The notes under the pieces were generated by a model, which searched no databases, had not been told where the DNA came from, and was given only the letters and a program-made list of their open reading frames with translations. Positions 1 to 8,457 of a stretch of 64,000 nucleotides of DNA are shown piece after piece. The position numbers and the translations under genes were made by a program. This DNA is from Oscillospiraceae bacterium (GTDB lineage Bacteria > Bacillota > Clostridia > Oscillospirales > Acutalibacteraceae): contig CAJTCS010000004.1 of the NCBI GenBank assembly GCA_910574995.1, positions 272,049 through 336,048 of the forward strand, written 5' to 3'. Numbering within the stretch: the stretch's first letter is position 1; every line of letters begins with the position of its first letter.

Positions 1-107
1 AATTTATAATCTTTGCAAAGCTGTCTGGAATGATTGAGCCAGGATATGAAGGGGCTAGATACGAAGGAAACTTCATTTTGCGGCTACCCGTATCCAGCTC
101 CCGAAAT

Positions 108-536
108 TCACATTGAGATGTGTAGTTCTTCCAGTTTCTTTTCTGCTTCAGCGAAACCGCCATTTGCTGCTGCTTTATACCAGATAATTGCCTTGCTTTT
201 GCTTTTCTCAGTACCGTGGCCGTGAAGGAAACAGTCCCCTAGACGGTATTGAGCTGCAGGGGCTCCATTCTCCGCAGCCTTTCTGAACCAGTTGAATGCT
301 TCTGTATGATCTATAGTGATTCCATTGAAGCCCGCATAGTAACATTCACCCAAGTAATACTGCGCCCCAACATGTTTTTGACTCGCAGCATCACGGAGTA
401 GCTTAATGGCTTCAAATGTGCTTTTACGGACACCATTAGTGTAACACCACAATGTGGAGCGTGTATGGATTTTTTTGATTTTCACAAGGATTATAGCCGC
501 AGGCGGGTAATAAATCAAGCGGCCAGATGTTAACAA
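108..536 (-). CDS. Sel1-like repeat protein, probably 5'-truncated
   Basis: The C-terminal ~100 residues hold two to three Sel1-like (SLR/TPR-like) helical repeats. Visible signatures are AQYYLGECYYAG and AQYRLGDCFLHGHG, followed by ALIWYKAAA-type helices. Such repeats normally mediate protein-protein contacts. The first ~35 residues do not look like SLR sequence, no convincing ribosome site precedes the first Met, and the family is usually longer. I infer that the real N-terminus is lost or lies in another frame. Its neighbour to the right is a co-directional radical SAM pair, but no shared role is evident. Family assignment is fairly sure; function is unknown. Confidence 0.6.
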   Translation of the reverse strand: MLTSGRLIYYPPAAIILVKIKKIHTRSTLWCYTNGVRKSTFEAIKLLRDAASQKHVGAQYYLGECYYAGFNGITIDHTEAFNWFRKAAENGAPAAQYRLGDCFLHGHGTEKSKSKAIIWYKAAANGGFAEAEKKLEELHISM

Positions 537-559
537 AGAGATAAATGCTTATTGATTTT

Positions 560-1438
560 TCAAAGCGACCGAAGCCCCTGTCGGTATTTCAGCATTTCAT
601 CTTCATCCGTACCGTCGAGTATATCCTGCAATTCACCAATCACCTTTTCTCTCTCATATGGTAGATACGCCACGAAGGGAAAATAGTTGGACACTGAGTT
701 TGCAAAAAGATGGGTGCGGATGTGCAAACTCTCAATCAGTGTTTGTAGTTCCTCAATACGCTCTTTCTCATCTGCGGGTGTAAATTTTCCTTGCTTTGCC
801 ATCCGGTACAACTGCGTATCCGGAAAGAGCGTCAATGAATCTACCGAGATAAAATAGGGGTTAAGCTGACTGAACACCTTTGCAGAATTGACAGCATTGC
901 GCCGCCCATTTCCTTTTCCAGCCAGCCCGGTCATACAGACAAAATAATACTCGATCCCAGCCTCGTCCAGCTTGCGGCACTGCTCCAAAATATCAGCAGA
1001 AGTATAGCCTTTGTTTGCCAGCGCAAGGGTGGCGTCATCCCCACTCTCCGTGCCGATACTCAGCCCATTGATACCCATGGCTCGCAGTTTCTTTAGCTGC
1101 CAAACTTTCTTGTTCTTGATGTCCCGAATGTTGGCAAACATGGCGATGGACTGACACTTTATGAGATATTCACGAATGGTCAGGGCGCGCAGCTTGAGGT
1201 TCTCATAGCTCATGGCAAAAGGGCTTGCACCAGTAAGAAACACCCGCCGGGCATTGGGCTGAAAGCTCTTGATTTCCGCCAAATCCTCCTCAAATTCTTC
1301 CATGGGGGACATCCGAAACTTCTCGTCTTTGTAGAGGCTGCAAAAGGTACATTTGTTGTGGGTGCAGCCAGAGGTTGCCTGCAAAATAACAGACTGGGAT
1401 TCATACGGCGGCCGCCAAGTTCTACCTGTGAAATGCAC
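560..1438 (-). CDS. Radical SAM protein, paralogue 2
   Basis: A 292-residue radical SAM enzyme. Cys25, Cys30 and Cys33 form a CX4CX2C cluster motif (GCTHNKCTFC). It is one residue longer than the canonical CX3CX2C, but I recall the same spacing in uncharacterised radical SAM proteins beginning with a W-R-P-P-Y-E motif. The glycine-rich SAM-binding stretch reads LTGASPFA, and GTESGDD marks a later barrel strand. It should bind a 4Fe-4S cluster and cleave S-adenosylmethionine; the substrate is unknown. The start is GTG, preceded by a G-rich ribosome site. It lies 12 nt after the paralogue at 1451-2350, so the two are probably co-transcribed. Confidence 0.8.
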   Translation of the reverse strand: MHFTGRTWRPPYESQSVILQATSGCTHNKCTFCSLYKDEKFRMSPMEEFEEDLAEIKSFQPNARRVFLTGASPFAMSYENLKLRALTIREYLIKCQSIAMFANIRDIKNKKVWQLKKLRAMGINGLSIGTESGDDATLALANKGYTSADILEQCRKLDEAGIEYYFVCMTGLAGKGNGRRNAVNSAKVFSQLNPYFISVDSLTLFPDTQLYRMAKQGKFTPADEKERIEELQTLIESLHIRTHLFANSVSNYFPFVAYLPYEREKVIGELQDILDGTDEDEMLKYRQGLRSL

Positions 1439-1450
1439 GAGCCCCCCCCT

Positions 1451-2350
1451 TTATAGGTGGCGAAGATTCTTGCGGTAATCCTGCAATTTTTCCTCGCCCA
1501 CCGTGTCAATGATCTTGTCGATTGCCGTAATCAGCGCGGCCCTATCCTCCGGCAGAAAACCGTGAAGCTGGAACGCATTAGAGGCCCCCAGCGCGGCAAA
1601 CTGCGTGGAAATATCAAGGTTTTCAATCAACGTGCGGATTTCACGGTACTTCTCCACTTCGCTTTCCTCCCGCCAGTTGCCCCGCTGAATCTCCTGATAA
1701 AGTTCGGAGTCTGGATAGATGGTCAGCATATTTGCGCCAATTAACTGGGGGTGCAGCTGATTGCAGACAGCGGCGGTAGCCTTCGCGCCAATCTTGCCCC
1801 GGCCCGCGCCGGAAATGCTCACCAGATAGAAGAAATTGTAACGTATACCCGCTCTGTCCAGCCGGGTACACTGCTCTACAATGTCAGCAGCGGCGTAGCC
1901 TTTGTTCATGAAGCGCAGGGCCTCGTCGTCGCCGGTTTCAATGCCGATAGTCAGGCTGTCATACCCGCCTTGGGCCAGCGCGGTCAGGTCACTGTCCGAT
2001 TTTAGCGTTACGTCGGTAACCCGCGCAAAACAGCCTATGGTTTGCACCGTGGGTACATATTTACGGACAAGTTCAGCGATAGCCCGCAGGCGCTCGGTTT
2101 TAAGCACAAAGGGATTAGCCCCGGTGAGGAAGGCCCGGTCGAACTGAAAACCCTCCCACTGTTTCAGAGTGCTTGCAACTTCCTGCAAGTCGCACTCGAT
2201 GTCCTCCATGGGTGACATTCTGAATTTGAACGGCAGGTCATTGTAGAGAGTGCAGAATTTGCACTTGTGGTGTGTGCAGCCCGCCGTGACTTCCAGCAGC
2301 AGCGAGGACGCTTCATAGGGCGGACGCCAGATAGTTCCGGTAAATTTCAT
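1451..2350 (-). CDS. Radical SAM protein, paralogue 1
   Basis: A 299-residue paralogue of the next gene, with the same WRPPYE opening and CX4CX2C cluster (Cys25, Cys30, Cys33), then LTGANPFVL and GIETGDD. An upstream in-frame Met exists, but the ATG at 2350 has GGAGG at good distance, so I chose that start. It is first in a likely two-gene operon and is divergent from the HxlR regulator at 2479, which is the obvious candidate controller. The pair looks like an ancient duplication: the motifs are kept but the rest has diverged. Substrate and pathway cannot be told from sequence. Two subunits, or two steps on one substrate, are both possible. Confidence 0.82.
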   Translation of the reverse strand: MKFTGTIWRPPYEASSLLLEVTAGCTHHKCKFCTLYNDLPFKFRMSPMEDIECDLQEVASTLKQWEGFQFDRAFLTGANPFVLKTERLRAIAELVRKYVPTVQTIGCFARVTDVTLKSDSDLTALAQGGYDSLTIGIETGDDEALRFMNKGYAAADIVEQCTRLDRAGIRYNFFYLVSISGAGRGKIGAKATAAVCNQLHPQLIGANMLTIYPDSELYQEIQRGNWREESEVEKYREIRTLIENLDISTQFAALGASNAFQLHGFLPEDRAALITAIDKIIDTVGEEKLQDYRKNLRHL

Positions 2351-2478
2351 GGTCAAGACCTCCTTCGTTTTCACCCATTATAACCCGATACGAGATAAAT
2401 TCAAGTACGGTACTTTTTTGCAGTACCTTGATTCTTATTGTGCCGGGAGTTATAATGTTGACAAGGAGGTTTTGCCAT

Positions 2479-2826
2479 ATGCGAAAGACAGAACAAGCCG
2501 TAGAGCGCTGCAAAACTATGTCAACGCTGCAAAAGATACTGGGCGGCAAGTGGAAACTGGAGATCCTCTATTACATCGCTTTCCATGATATACGACGCTT
2601 CGGTGCGCTGCGGCGGCAGTTGGGCGAGATTACGGAATCCTCGCTGACCAAGCAGCTGCGGGAGTTAGAGGCGGACGGATTCCTTGTTCGCCATGACTTT
2701 CATGAGGTGCCGCCGCGGGTGGAATATACGCTGACGGAGTTGGGCGGGAGCTTTATGGATGTGATTGCTTACATGAAAACCTGGGGCGATACGAATTTAC
2801 CGGAAAACAGGCATAGGAGCATATGA
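2479..2826 (+). CDS. HxlR-family winged-helix regulator
   Basis: A 115-residue DNA-binding protein of the HxlR (MarR-like winged-helix) family. Signatures are LGGKWKLEILYYI, RFGALRR, ITESSLTKQLRELEADGF and the wing motif PPRVEYTLTELG. Members often sense redox or electrophile stress through an N-terminal cysteine; Cys11 here sits in the usual place. The ATG at 2479 follows AAGGAGG at a good distance; an earlier in-frame Met lacks a site. It is divergent from the radical SAM pair and overlaps the next gene by four bases (ATGA), so it is translationally coupled to it. It probably controls both directions. Ligand unknown. Confidence 0.85.
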   Translation: MRKTEQAVERCKTMSTLQKILGGKWKLEILYYIAFHDIRRFGALRRQLGEITESSLTKQLRELEADGFLVRHDFHEVPPRVEYTLTELGGSFMDVIAYMKTWGDTNLPENRHRSI

Positions 2827-3149
2827 TTGTGGAAGAGCGAAGATTCACAAAACAGGACTGGAAACTTTTCACGGAAAAATTACCCGGTTGGCAGGAAGCC
2901 TACATGGACAGGCTCAATCAAAAGTATATGGAGATATTGAACGGAGAAGGCAATCCGTCTGATAAGTTTTGGCATTTGGAAAAGCGCATAAAAGAGGACA
3001 AGCAGAGTCCGGGCGTCCAATTACGATTGACCCGGACTGATATGGTTTGGAATATTATTGCGCTGATAAATAATGAGATTATTTCCTTGGATGATCTGGA
3101 GGAGTTTAGTGATGCGCTCAAGGAAACCGTTGACCGCATTTTAGGTTAA
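2823..3149 (+). CDS. Small protein coupled to HxlR regulator, unknown function
   Basis: A 108-residue acidic, helical protein with no membrane segment or signal peptide. It starts inside the stop of the HxlR gene (ATGA overlap), which implies translational coupling. Visible features are a W-rich N-terminal half (DWKLF, PGWQEAYM), a DKFWHLEKRIKED helix, and a C-terminal TRTDMVWNIIALINNEIISLDDLEEFSDAL stretch listed here only as its character: mixed amphipathic helices. I recall similar short proteins beside HxlR or MarR genes in Clostridia, but no function is established. A role in signal input to the regulator is only an inference from coupling. Confidence 0.6.
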   Translation: MIVEERRFTKQDWKLFTEKLPGWQEAYMDRLNQKYMEILNGEGNPSDKFWHLEKRIKEDKQSPGVQLRLTRTDMVWNIIALINNEIISLDDLEEFSDALKETVDRILG

Positions 3150-3334
3150 TCGTATGTGAATTTTTCTTTTCTGTAGTATACCATCTTCTATTGGGTAGTT
3201 CACTAGACTTATCATTATGACAGGTAGCACCTTCCACCGAGAGGGCATAGCCCCCTCTTGGCGGAGGCGGTTTATATAGCAACCCCCGGGTATTTGCCGT
3301 TGCACATCCAATTGTGGGGCTTGCAACCCTGTTT
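3150..3334. other. Non-coding stretch with hairpin at 3230-3262
   Basis: No plausible gene. An imperfect inverted repeat lies at about 3232-3262: ACCGAGAGGG and CCCCTCTTGGCGG around a CATAG loop. It is followed by the GCAACCC-type repeat unit. It may act as a terminator for the HxlR operon, but there is no clear T-run. Confidence 0.4.
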
Positions 3335-3475
3335 GCCGGGAACCGCGGAATTAGCAACCCCATTTTATCTTGCGCTCTTGAAAGCCTTGAATCCCTTGAA
3401 ACGGCCGGCGTTGCCGGGCGTTGTGGCCCGGAGGTGGGGTGTATAGCAACCCCATCTCCTTTCTCCTGCTTAACT
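3335..3475. repeat. GCAACCC-type dispersed repeat R1, copy a
   Basis: Shared core in order: TTAGCAACCC, a GAAAGCC segment, TCCCTTGAAACGGCCGGCG, TTGCCGGGCGTTGT, a second GCAACCCC and a C/T-rich tail CCTTTCTCCTGC. The same order recurs near 21990-22115 and 50570-50695. A small hairpin CCGGC-GTT-GCCGG sits in the middle. This copy lacks the MAQKK leader present at the other two sites. From its company with mobile-element debris I infer an end, leader or transfer-origin region of an ICE family; function is not proven. Confidence 0.65.
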
Positions 3476-3781
3476 TTCGACCCAGTCGAAAGTTTCTTTT
3501 CTGACCTTGCCTATACCACCCATATTCGCTGGAAATTGGCACCTTTTCAAACCGGGCCAACAATGCCCCGACACGGCCCGCGCGGGAGTAGAGCCGAGTG
3601 TTTTCCCGACCCAGCCTTGCAAGCCCTGACACGGGGTCGCACAGGGGCTGTCAGGGGCCGACAGGCGGCGATGAATGGTAAAGAAAAAGTGCACCGCGAT
3701 TTGCGATGCACTCAGGTCTGGCATTCATTTTTCCATCAAGCGTACCCGATATAGATTTCGTAACAATTCCCGCCGGTAGAC
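3476..3781. other. Gene-free stretch between R1 copy a and lipoprotein pseudogene
   Basis: Open frames here are short and lack ribosome sites or recognisable motifs. The sequence is GC-rich between 3540 and 3680 and contains ACACGG and GGGGC runs, but no terminator or tRNA that I can recognise. Confidence 0.35.
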
Positions 3782-4398
3782 TCATACAGAGCAAATCTTT
3801 GATTTGCTCTTATCCACAACATCGGTGATGTCCGGGTCGTTCGCGTACCGGTTCAGCCTACTGCTGATGTCCCTCTCCAGGCAAGTGCTGTGCGGCCCGG
3901 CCCCTAGGGGTTGTCCCAGCAATCTACCGCGCTGCTCTCCAGCCGCAGGCCAAGGCCCTGGGCATAGCTTTGCGCGTAGCCTATCCAGTAGCCGATGTCG
4001 AAGGAGGGCTCCTCTATGACCGGCTCCGGTATAGGCGTGGGGCCTACTACCTTTGACGGTTCGATGGGTTCTGCGCCTTGCATGTAGGGATTTTCTATAC
4101 CGAAAATAGGCGCCTGTGAGCTTTCTTGTTTCGTATTGGTAGCATGGTTTTGCTTGTCGCTTTCATTTTTAGTAACGGTCTTTTTGAATATTGATACTAC
4201 CGGTTTGAAATTTATTCCGGCGATGATCTGCTCAAGGGTGGCAGCTATATTGATAGCAGCTTGGTTAGATGCGGGGGTTGATTCAGCCTTTACCATGAGG
4301 GTCTGCTGTGCAGGCTCTGAGCCTGGAGGTACTGTCTGGCACCCGTTAACGCTCGCTAGGAGGGCTGTGGTCAGGAGGCCAGTTAGGATTTTCTTCAT
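3782..4398 (-). pseudogene. Secreted/lipoprotein-like gene with a single-base frameshift
   Basis: The start at 4398 follows AAAGGA and encodes a clear signal peptide (MKKILTGLLTTALLASVNGC), with a near-lipobox cysteine. A Thr/Pro-rich mature part ends in DCWDNP and TAG near 3904. Adding one C to the CCCC run there lets the frame run on for ~40 residues (AGPHSTCLERDISSRLNRYA and DPDITDVVDK), which is plainly coding-like. So this is one gene broken by a one-base loss, or a sequencing error. The new C-terminus reads into a perfect hairpin, GAGCAAATC-TTT-GATTTGCTC (about 3788-3808), that may itself have replaced the original end. Function unknown; probably surface-exposed. Confidence 0.6.
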
Positions 4399-5128
4399 GG
4401 CTTTCATCCTTTCTTGGATTTTTTCTTGACCACAAGGATACCACAAGATTTTGAGAAGTCCAGACCAAACCTAAAGAAATACCCACTAAAGATGCTTTTG
4501 AATCTCTTGCCCCAATTGGGCAGAGCGCGGGCAGGGAACAGGCCATGCTTTACGGTTATCTTGATTATTATCAACATCTTACTCTTGAGAATGAAAAAGC
4601 CGGTCGCTTGTTTGTGAGGGCTAACCTCCAGCGTCCGGCTATGTATCTCTTGTCCTATTCTTTTGTTGTGAGGGTTCACTTCCTGCCGGAAAGCCAAAAC
4701 GCCCATTTTACATCCACGTTTCGAGACTTTTGAATTCTAGCCCTTTGAGATGCAAAAAACCGCGTTTTTACAGTGAAGAATTCACCATGTTTCACAGCTT
4801 TCCATAAGCGTTCCGTGGAAGTGTAAAAAAGCGGCGAAATTCCTAGAAATTTCCTAACTGCCCGAATCATCCCGTCCCTTATCTTTTCATAGTGCTCCAT
4901 AGTGTTCATGGAGGCTGATAAGGGACAATTCAAGGGACAGCAGAATTAAGTCCATATTCTGAAATATGCAGGTGGACTGCTGCGGTGGCATCCTGCTGGC
5001 CCTTGGAATCGTTAAGCACATCCCCAAAAGAGGAATCTGCCCAGGCGGCAGGTTCCTTTTTGCATCTCCCGATGCCAAGGTCGGCGGGAAGAGACGCTGG
5101 CCTGGGGCCAGTGAAAGGAGATGAAGCC
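4399..5128. other. Gene-poor stretch upstream of 5129 ORF
   Basis: Frames on both strands are short, overlap each other and lack convincing ribosome sites. A minus-strand frame at 4676-4933 has no recognisable domain. I see no tRNA or strong terminator. It may contain eroded mobile-element sequence. Confidence 0.35.
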
Positions 5129-5650
5129 ATGTTCTATCAGAAAGTCAACCGCCGCAGCCGGGAGGCCATGACCGGCTTCCTGGCCCGCCACTACCGCTAC
5201 AACACCATGAACTCCTGGAACCGGTCAACATCCTACGCCAACGACGTCAAGGTGCCGAACCTGGACATCCCGCAAGAGTTTCAAGACCTGGCCTATGACG
5301 TAGCCTGGGGCGAGGTGGAAGTCCCGGACTGGGACATTTTCTTTGCCCGTACTGTTTCGGACTTTTACCAGCGCGCCGGCTACCATATCGGCTTCAACGG
5401 CCGCAGCAGCGGCTACCTGGTGCTGTACGAGGCGGAGGCAAACGAGGACGGTACTTATTCATTTTATCCCGGCCGGCCCATCGACATGTACGAGGACTTT
5501 GCCGGCTGGGATATGCGGGACCTGCGCGGCCGGGTGGAGCTGGTCCAGGATTTTGACAAGACCTGCGACCGGCTGCGGGAGGGCTTTGTCTTCATGCTGG
5601 AACACTACGCCCCCGGCGAGTACACGGAAGTGAAGAAGATAAGGATTTAA
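5129..5650 (+). CDS. Mobile-element-type conserved hypothetical protein
   Basis: A 173-residue soluble protein rich in aromatic and acidic residues (RHYRYNTMNSWNRSTSYA, EVPDWDIFFARTVSDFY, GFNGRSSGYLVLYEAE, EDFAGWDMRDLRGRVELV). The ATG at 5129 has GAAAGGAG at good distance. The longer upstream frame (from 4985) lacks a site. I believe similar proteins are carried by Clostridial ICEs, but cannot name a function. Its 3' end lies exactly where the LysR gene on the other strand loses its C-terminus, so this ORF arrived with DNA that cut that gene. Confidence 0.6.
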   Translation: MFYQKVNRRSREAMTGFLARHYRYNTMNSWNRSTSYANDVKVPNLDIPQEFQDLAYDVAWGEVEVPDWDIFFARTVSDFYQRAGYHIGFNGRSSGYLVLYEAEANEDGTYSFYPGRPIDMYEDFAGWDMRDLRGRVELVQDFDKTCDRLREGFVFMLEHYAPGEYTEVKKIRI

Positions 5651-6356
5651 CGCACACATGGTAAACGTATCTACACCATAGTAACTGGAATCCATTATGT
5701 GCACATTATGGCACGTATTGAGCAGGTTTTCTCGGAAAGCATCCATCTCTCTTGAAAGGCCTCGCCGTGGCATCACTACACATTCTTCAGCTAAATCCGC
5801 AAGGGATAGCTTATCTTTATCTACTAGATGATGATTTTTTGAAACAGCACAACAAATAGATGTATCTGTCAGTTTATAGAAACCGCATTGATTATCCCAT
5901 GCAGTACAATAGACACCCTCCATTAGATCAAACTTTTGCCCCAGCTGCGAAAAGCGGACATCACTATCCTGGCACTCTGCAATAGATGTGATTTCTAGCT
6001 TTAAATCTGGTTGTTCTTCGCTGATATGCGGCCAAACATCCAGCATCATACGGCACTTAGACAGAAGGGCTGTGCCAACTCGGACGGTATTTTCGCCAAT
6101 ACCCGTCAAGCGCTTTGCTCAAAGCGTCCTGTGAGAAGCGGATCAGCGTCTTTGCATCCTCATATAGTGACAGGCCCGCCGGGGTAAGTTCAACGCCGTG
6201 ATTGGTTCGGACAAAAAGTTTAAACCCGCAATGTTCTTCCAGCAGATTCATCTGCTTAATGATGGCGGGAGAAGAAATGTACAGAATCTGAGCGGCTTTG
6301 CCAAAGCTTCCTTGTTCTGCCACTTTGATAAATGTATCCAGTTGATGGTTATACAT
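5640..6356 (-). pseudogene. LysR-type regulator, frameshifted and 3'-truncated
   Basis: The N-terminal ~90 residues are a clear LysR winged HTH (QLDTFIKVAEQGSFGKAAQI, then LLEEHCGFKLFVRT, ELTPAG). At about 6105 the frame shifts: dropping one base of GCGC joins SKAL to TGIGENTVRVGTALLSK and the substrate-binding domain. The reading then ends near 5640 at YYGVDTFTMCALN, ~80 residues short of a normal LysR, where unrelated sequence begins. It is divergent from the flavodoxin lipoprotein gene, a common LysR/target layout. It is probably inactive, which would leave the downstream promoter without its local regulator. Confidence 0.75.
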
Positions 6357-6484
6357 AACCGCCTCCTGTAATAACCTAAAGGTTTATGGCACATTAACAT
6401 ATTTGAAATTCCATCACAGGAAAAATCCTGGTAAAATATGGTTAAAGCCGGGAATTATCCCAACAAGTGGAAATCACACAAAAG

Positions 6485-6556
6485 TTATGCCACATTTTCT
6501 TATAGAGTGTGGCGTAAGCCCCATTTATTGTAAAAATGGTGTGGAAAGGAATCATA
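6485..6556 (+). promoter_or_regulatory. Stacked palindromes upstream of flavodoxin gene
   Basis: IR1 is TTATGCCACA and TGTGGCGTAA separated by 13 nt (6485-6517). IR2 is CCATTT and AAATGG just downstream. The same two elements in the same order precede the ferredoxin-AKR operon at 10884, and a degenerate form precedes the AKR at 9085. This looks like a shared operator; the regulator is not known. Confidence 0.6.
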
Positions 6557-6621
6557 GCAAGTGCTATTGTTTTTCTGGTAAATCTTCTCACACCAATTAA
6601 GAAAAGTGGAGGGACCATTTA

Positions 6622-7374
6622 ATGAGAAAAAAGACCGTTTTCCTTTTGACAATTGTGTTGCCGCTTATCCTGTCTGCCTGCGGTGAACCAACTATGAGAA
6701 ATGCATCCAGTTTATCCTCTAGCGCATTAGGATCGAATGCAGAATCAGCCAGCAGCATAATTCCCACTCAAACGTCAGCACCTCTAAAATCACCGGAAGA
6801 TACTCTGACACCGGCTGAAACACCTGCTACGGAGAATCATTCCGAAAGAAACACTAATATCCTGGTGGCTGTCTTTTCTTTAGCTGGGGAGCAATATGGC
6901 GTTGGTGTAATCGAAGAAGGGAATACCAAGATCGTTGCTGATATGATCGCAGAACAAACTGGTGCAGATCGATTTGATATTACACCTGTCATTTCCTATC
7001 CAGAAACCATTGACGAGTTGCTGGATATCTCCCAGCAGGAAAAGAGCGGAAATGTCCGCCCCGAGATTGCGGAAAATGTAGACAACATGGAGAACTATGA
7101 TGTTGTGTTTATCGGCTACCCCAACTGGTGGGGTGATATGCCTATGATTGTCTACAGTTTTTTAGAATACTACGACTTTTCTGGCAAGACCATAGTGCCT
7201 TTTTGTACTCACGGAGGTAGCGGTTTCTCATCTACAGAGAATACAATTGCAGAAATAACTGGAGCGAATATGTTAGCAGGATTAGCCGTTCGTGGGGAAA
7301 CGGCCCAAAACCAGCGGGATGAAACGCAGGCGGATGTGATAGAGTGGCTGAGAGAAGGGGGATTTGTCGATTAA
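6622..7374 (+). CDS. Flavodoxin-domain lipoprotein
   Basis: A 250-residue protein with a signal peptide and perfect lipobox LSAC (Cys20), so it is predicted to be anchored on the outer membrane face. A Ser/Thr/Pro-rich linker runs to about residue 75. A flavodoxin fold follows (Flavodoxin_4-like): NILVAVFSLAGEQYG, ITPVISYPETIDEL, FIGYPNWWGDMPM and THGGSGFSST are the typical FMN-binding loops. It would carry electrons outside the cell, or reduce an extracellular compound. The RBS is GGAGG at good spacing. A broken LysR gene is divergent, and the promoter carries palindromes shared with the AKR genes. Assignment to flavodoxin is firm; partner unknown. Confidence 0.85.
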   Translation: MRKKTVFLLTIVLPLILSACGEPTMRNASSLSSSALGSNAESASSIIPTQTSAPLKSPEDTLTPAETPATENHSERNTNILVAVFSLAGEQYGVGVIEEGNTKIVADMIAEQTGADRFDITPVISYPETIDELLDISQQEKSGNVRPEIAENVDNMENYDVVFIGYPNWWGDMPMIVYSFLEYYDFSGKTIVPFCTHGGSGFSSTENTIAEITGANMLAGLAVRGETAQNQRDETQADVIEWLREGGFVD

Positions 7375-7410
7375 GCGTATTGCGCTATAAATATAAAGTG
7401 AAATGAGGCG

Positions 7411-7596
7411 ATGGATGTAATAGTTAGGAAATCCAAATGGGTTATGTGTCCAAAATGTGGAAAGAACACCCATATAAAGATCAGAGAAGATACCGTGTTA
7501 GATTTTTTCCCTTTGTACTGTCCTAAGTGTAAGTGCGAAACTCTGATCAGCGCTAAAAGATTCAAGGTACATACGATAAGTGAACAGAGGGGATAA
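7411..7596 (+). CDS. Cysteine-rich KTR-type protein (Tn916 family cargo)
   Basis: A 61-residue protein with two CXXC knuckles (CPKCGK and CPKCKCETL) and the KSKWVMCP opening typical of cysteine-rich KTR proteins. These are encoded next to tet genes in Tn916-like elements. It probably binds zinc. The neighbouring order (KTR, opposite-strand XRE, sigma-like factor) matches the Tn916 orf6-orf9-orf7 layout, but no tet gene is present on the left; a flavodoxin gene sits there instead. Confidence 0.75.
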   Translation: MDVIVRKSKWVMCPKCGKNTHIKIREDTVLDFFPLYCPKCKCETLISAKRFKVHTISEQRG

Positions 7597-7632
7597 GAGC
7601 CAGTCGAAAAAAGAAACCATTCTTTTATGCGC

Positions 7633-7681
7633 AGAGCCAGTGACTTGATTTGTACATCAAGCACACTGGCTCTGTTTTTTT
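7633..7681 (+). terminator. Rho-independent terminator
   Basis: AGAGCCAGTG pairs with CACTGGCTCT around a loop that can extend the stem (CTTGAT/ATCAAG), followed by GTTTTTTT. It ends the flavodoxin/KTR transcript before the convergent XRE gene. Confidence 0.85.
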
Positions 7682-7691
7682 GTAAATAAAG

Positions 7692-8027
7692 CTATCTCTG
7701 TTTTCCACTTCGGAATGCTTCAATTTGTTGGCACAACGAAATATACGTTTCTATTTCTTCCTCGCTTTTACCAGCAAAGAAATCCACAACAGTTTTGGAC
7801 AGCGAAATATCAGCAGAGGCAGGGTATAGCACCGCATCTATGCTTACGTTTAATCTCTTCGCCAACAACGCGACCGTTTCAAATTTAGGGTTGCTCGTCC
7901 CATTTTCCGCATTGATAACGGTGCGGTTGCTCATATGCAATTCATTTGCCAGTCCTTGCTGGGTAAGCTTTTGCTTTTTTCTAGCATATCGCAGGGCAAT
8001 TCCAAGGGATTCTACTGGATTCGGCAC
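7692..8027 (-). CDS. XRE-family repressor (Tn916 Orf9-like)
   Basis: A 111-residue regulator. Residues ~8-62 form a Cro/C1 helix-turn-helix (RYARKKQKLTQQGLANELHM, SNRTVINAENGTSNP, KRLNVSIDAVL). The C-terminal ~45 residues are helical and acidic (KSEEEIETYISLCQQIEAF). In Tn916-type elements the opposite-strand XRE protein between the KTR gene and the sigma-like gene represses the regulatory promoter, and I infer the same role here. With excision, integration and transfer genes absent, it may now regulate only the residual sigma-like gene. Confidence 0.8.
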   Translation of the reverse strand: MPNPVESLGIALRYARKKQKLTQQGLANELHMSNRTVINAENGTSNPKFETVALLAKRLNVSIDAVLYPASADISLSKTVVDFFAGKSEEEIETYISLCQQIEAFRSGKQR

Positions 8028-8134
8028 TTTGTCTCACCTCATGACTATTGTAATATGTACTGCCAATCAAATAAATAGCCATGAGATTTAGGTTGTATGA
8101 ATCACAACTCACTTTTTAGGGAAGGAGCGTGTTT

Positions 8135-8227
8135 ATGCAAAAAGTGCAGCATGAAAGGAGGCTTTATCTACCTACTTTACCATTACCGACAGCCGAGCCT
8201 AGCTCGTTGTGTCGTGTAGATATGTAA
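8135..8227 (+). CDS. 30-residue leader peptide candidate
   Basis: ATG at 8135 follows GGAAGGAG by 7 nt and encodes 30 residues (MQKVQHERRLYLPTL then PLPTAEPSSLCRVDM). A hairpin starts right after its stop (8234-8266), and another covers the RBS of the next gene. I infer a leader involved in attenuation of the sigma-like gene, as leader ORFs often occur at this place in Tn916-like elements. Small size and lack of homology keep confidence moderate. Confidence 0.5.
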   Translation: MQKVQHERRLYLPTLPLPTAEPSSLCRVDM

Positions 8228-8233
8228 CATCTA

Positions 8234-8457
8234 TGAGCCGCGCCCACCAGAGTGAGCTGCGGCTCACATTATATGTTCTCAAGCTCAGCAATAGACAAGT
8301 TCATCTTGATTTCAGTTCTGCAGTCTATACTGCAGAGGGTATCTACCAAAAGAGTCCGGTAAATACCCTGTGCAGTGTGGGCCTGTTTTTTCCAATAGGC
8401 TGCCGGGGTCCTCCCCAATCAATCGTTTTGCAAAACCAAAACAGATTGATTGGAGGA
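8234..8457 (+). promoter_or_regulatory. Leader hairpins; RBS-masking stem before sigma-like gene
   Basis: First hairpin: TGAGCCGC with GCGGCTCA (8234-8266). Second: TCCTCCCCAATCAATC (8409-8424) pairs, with a two-base bulge, with GATTGATTGGAGGA (8444-8457). The right arm contains the GGAGGA ribosome site of the ATG at 8461, so the folded RNA would block initiation. The loop also holds the palindrome GTTTTGCAAAAC. This suggests control of translation. Confidence 0.6.

Noticed and set aside
4676..4933. Minus-strand 85-codon ORF
   Set aside because: No ribosome site and no motif; flanked by other overlapping frames in gene-poor DNA.
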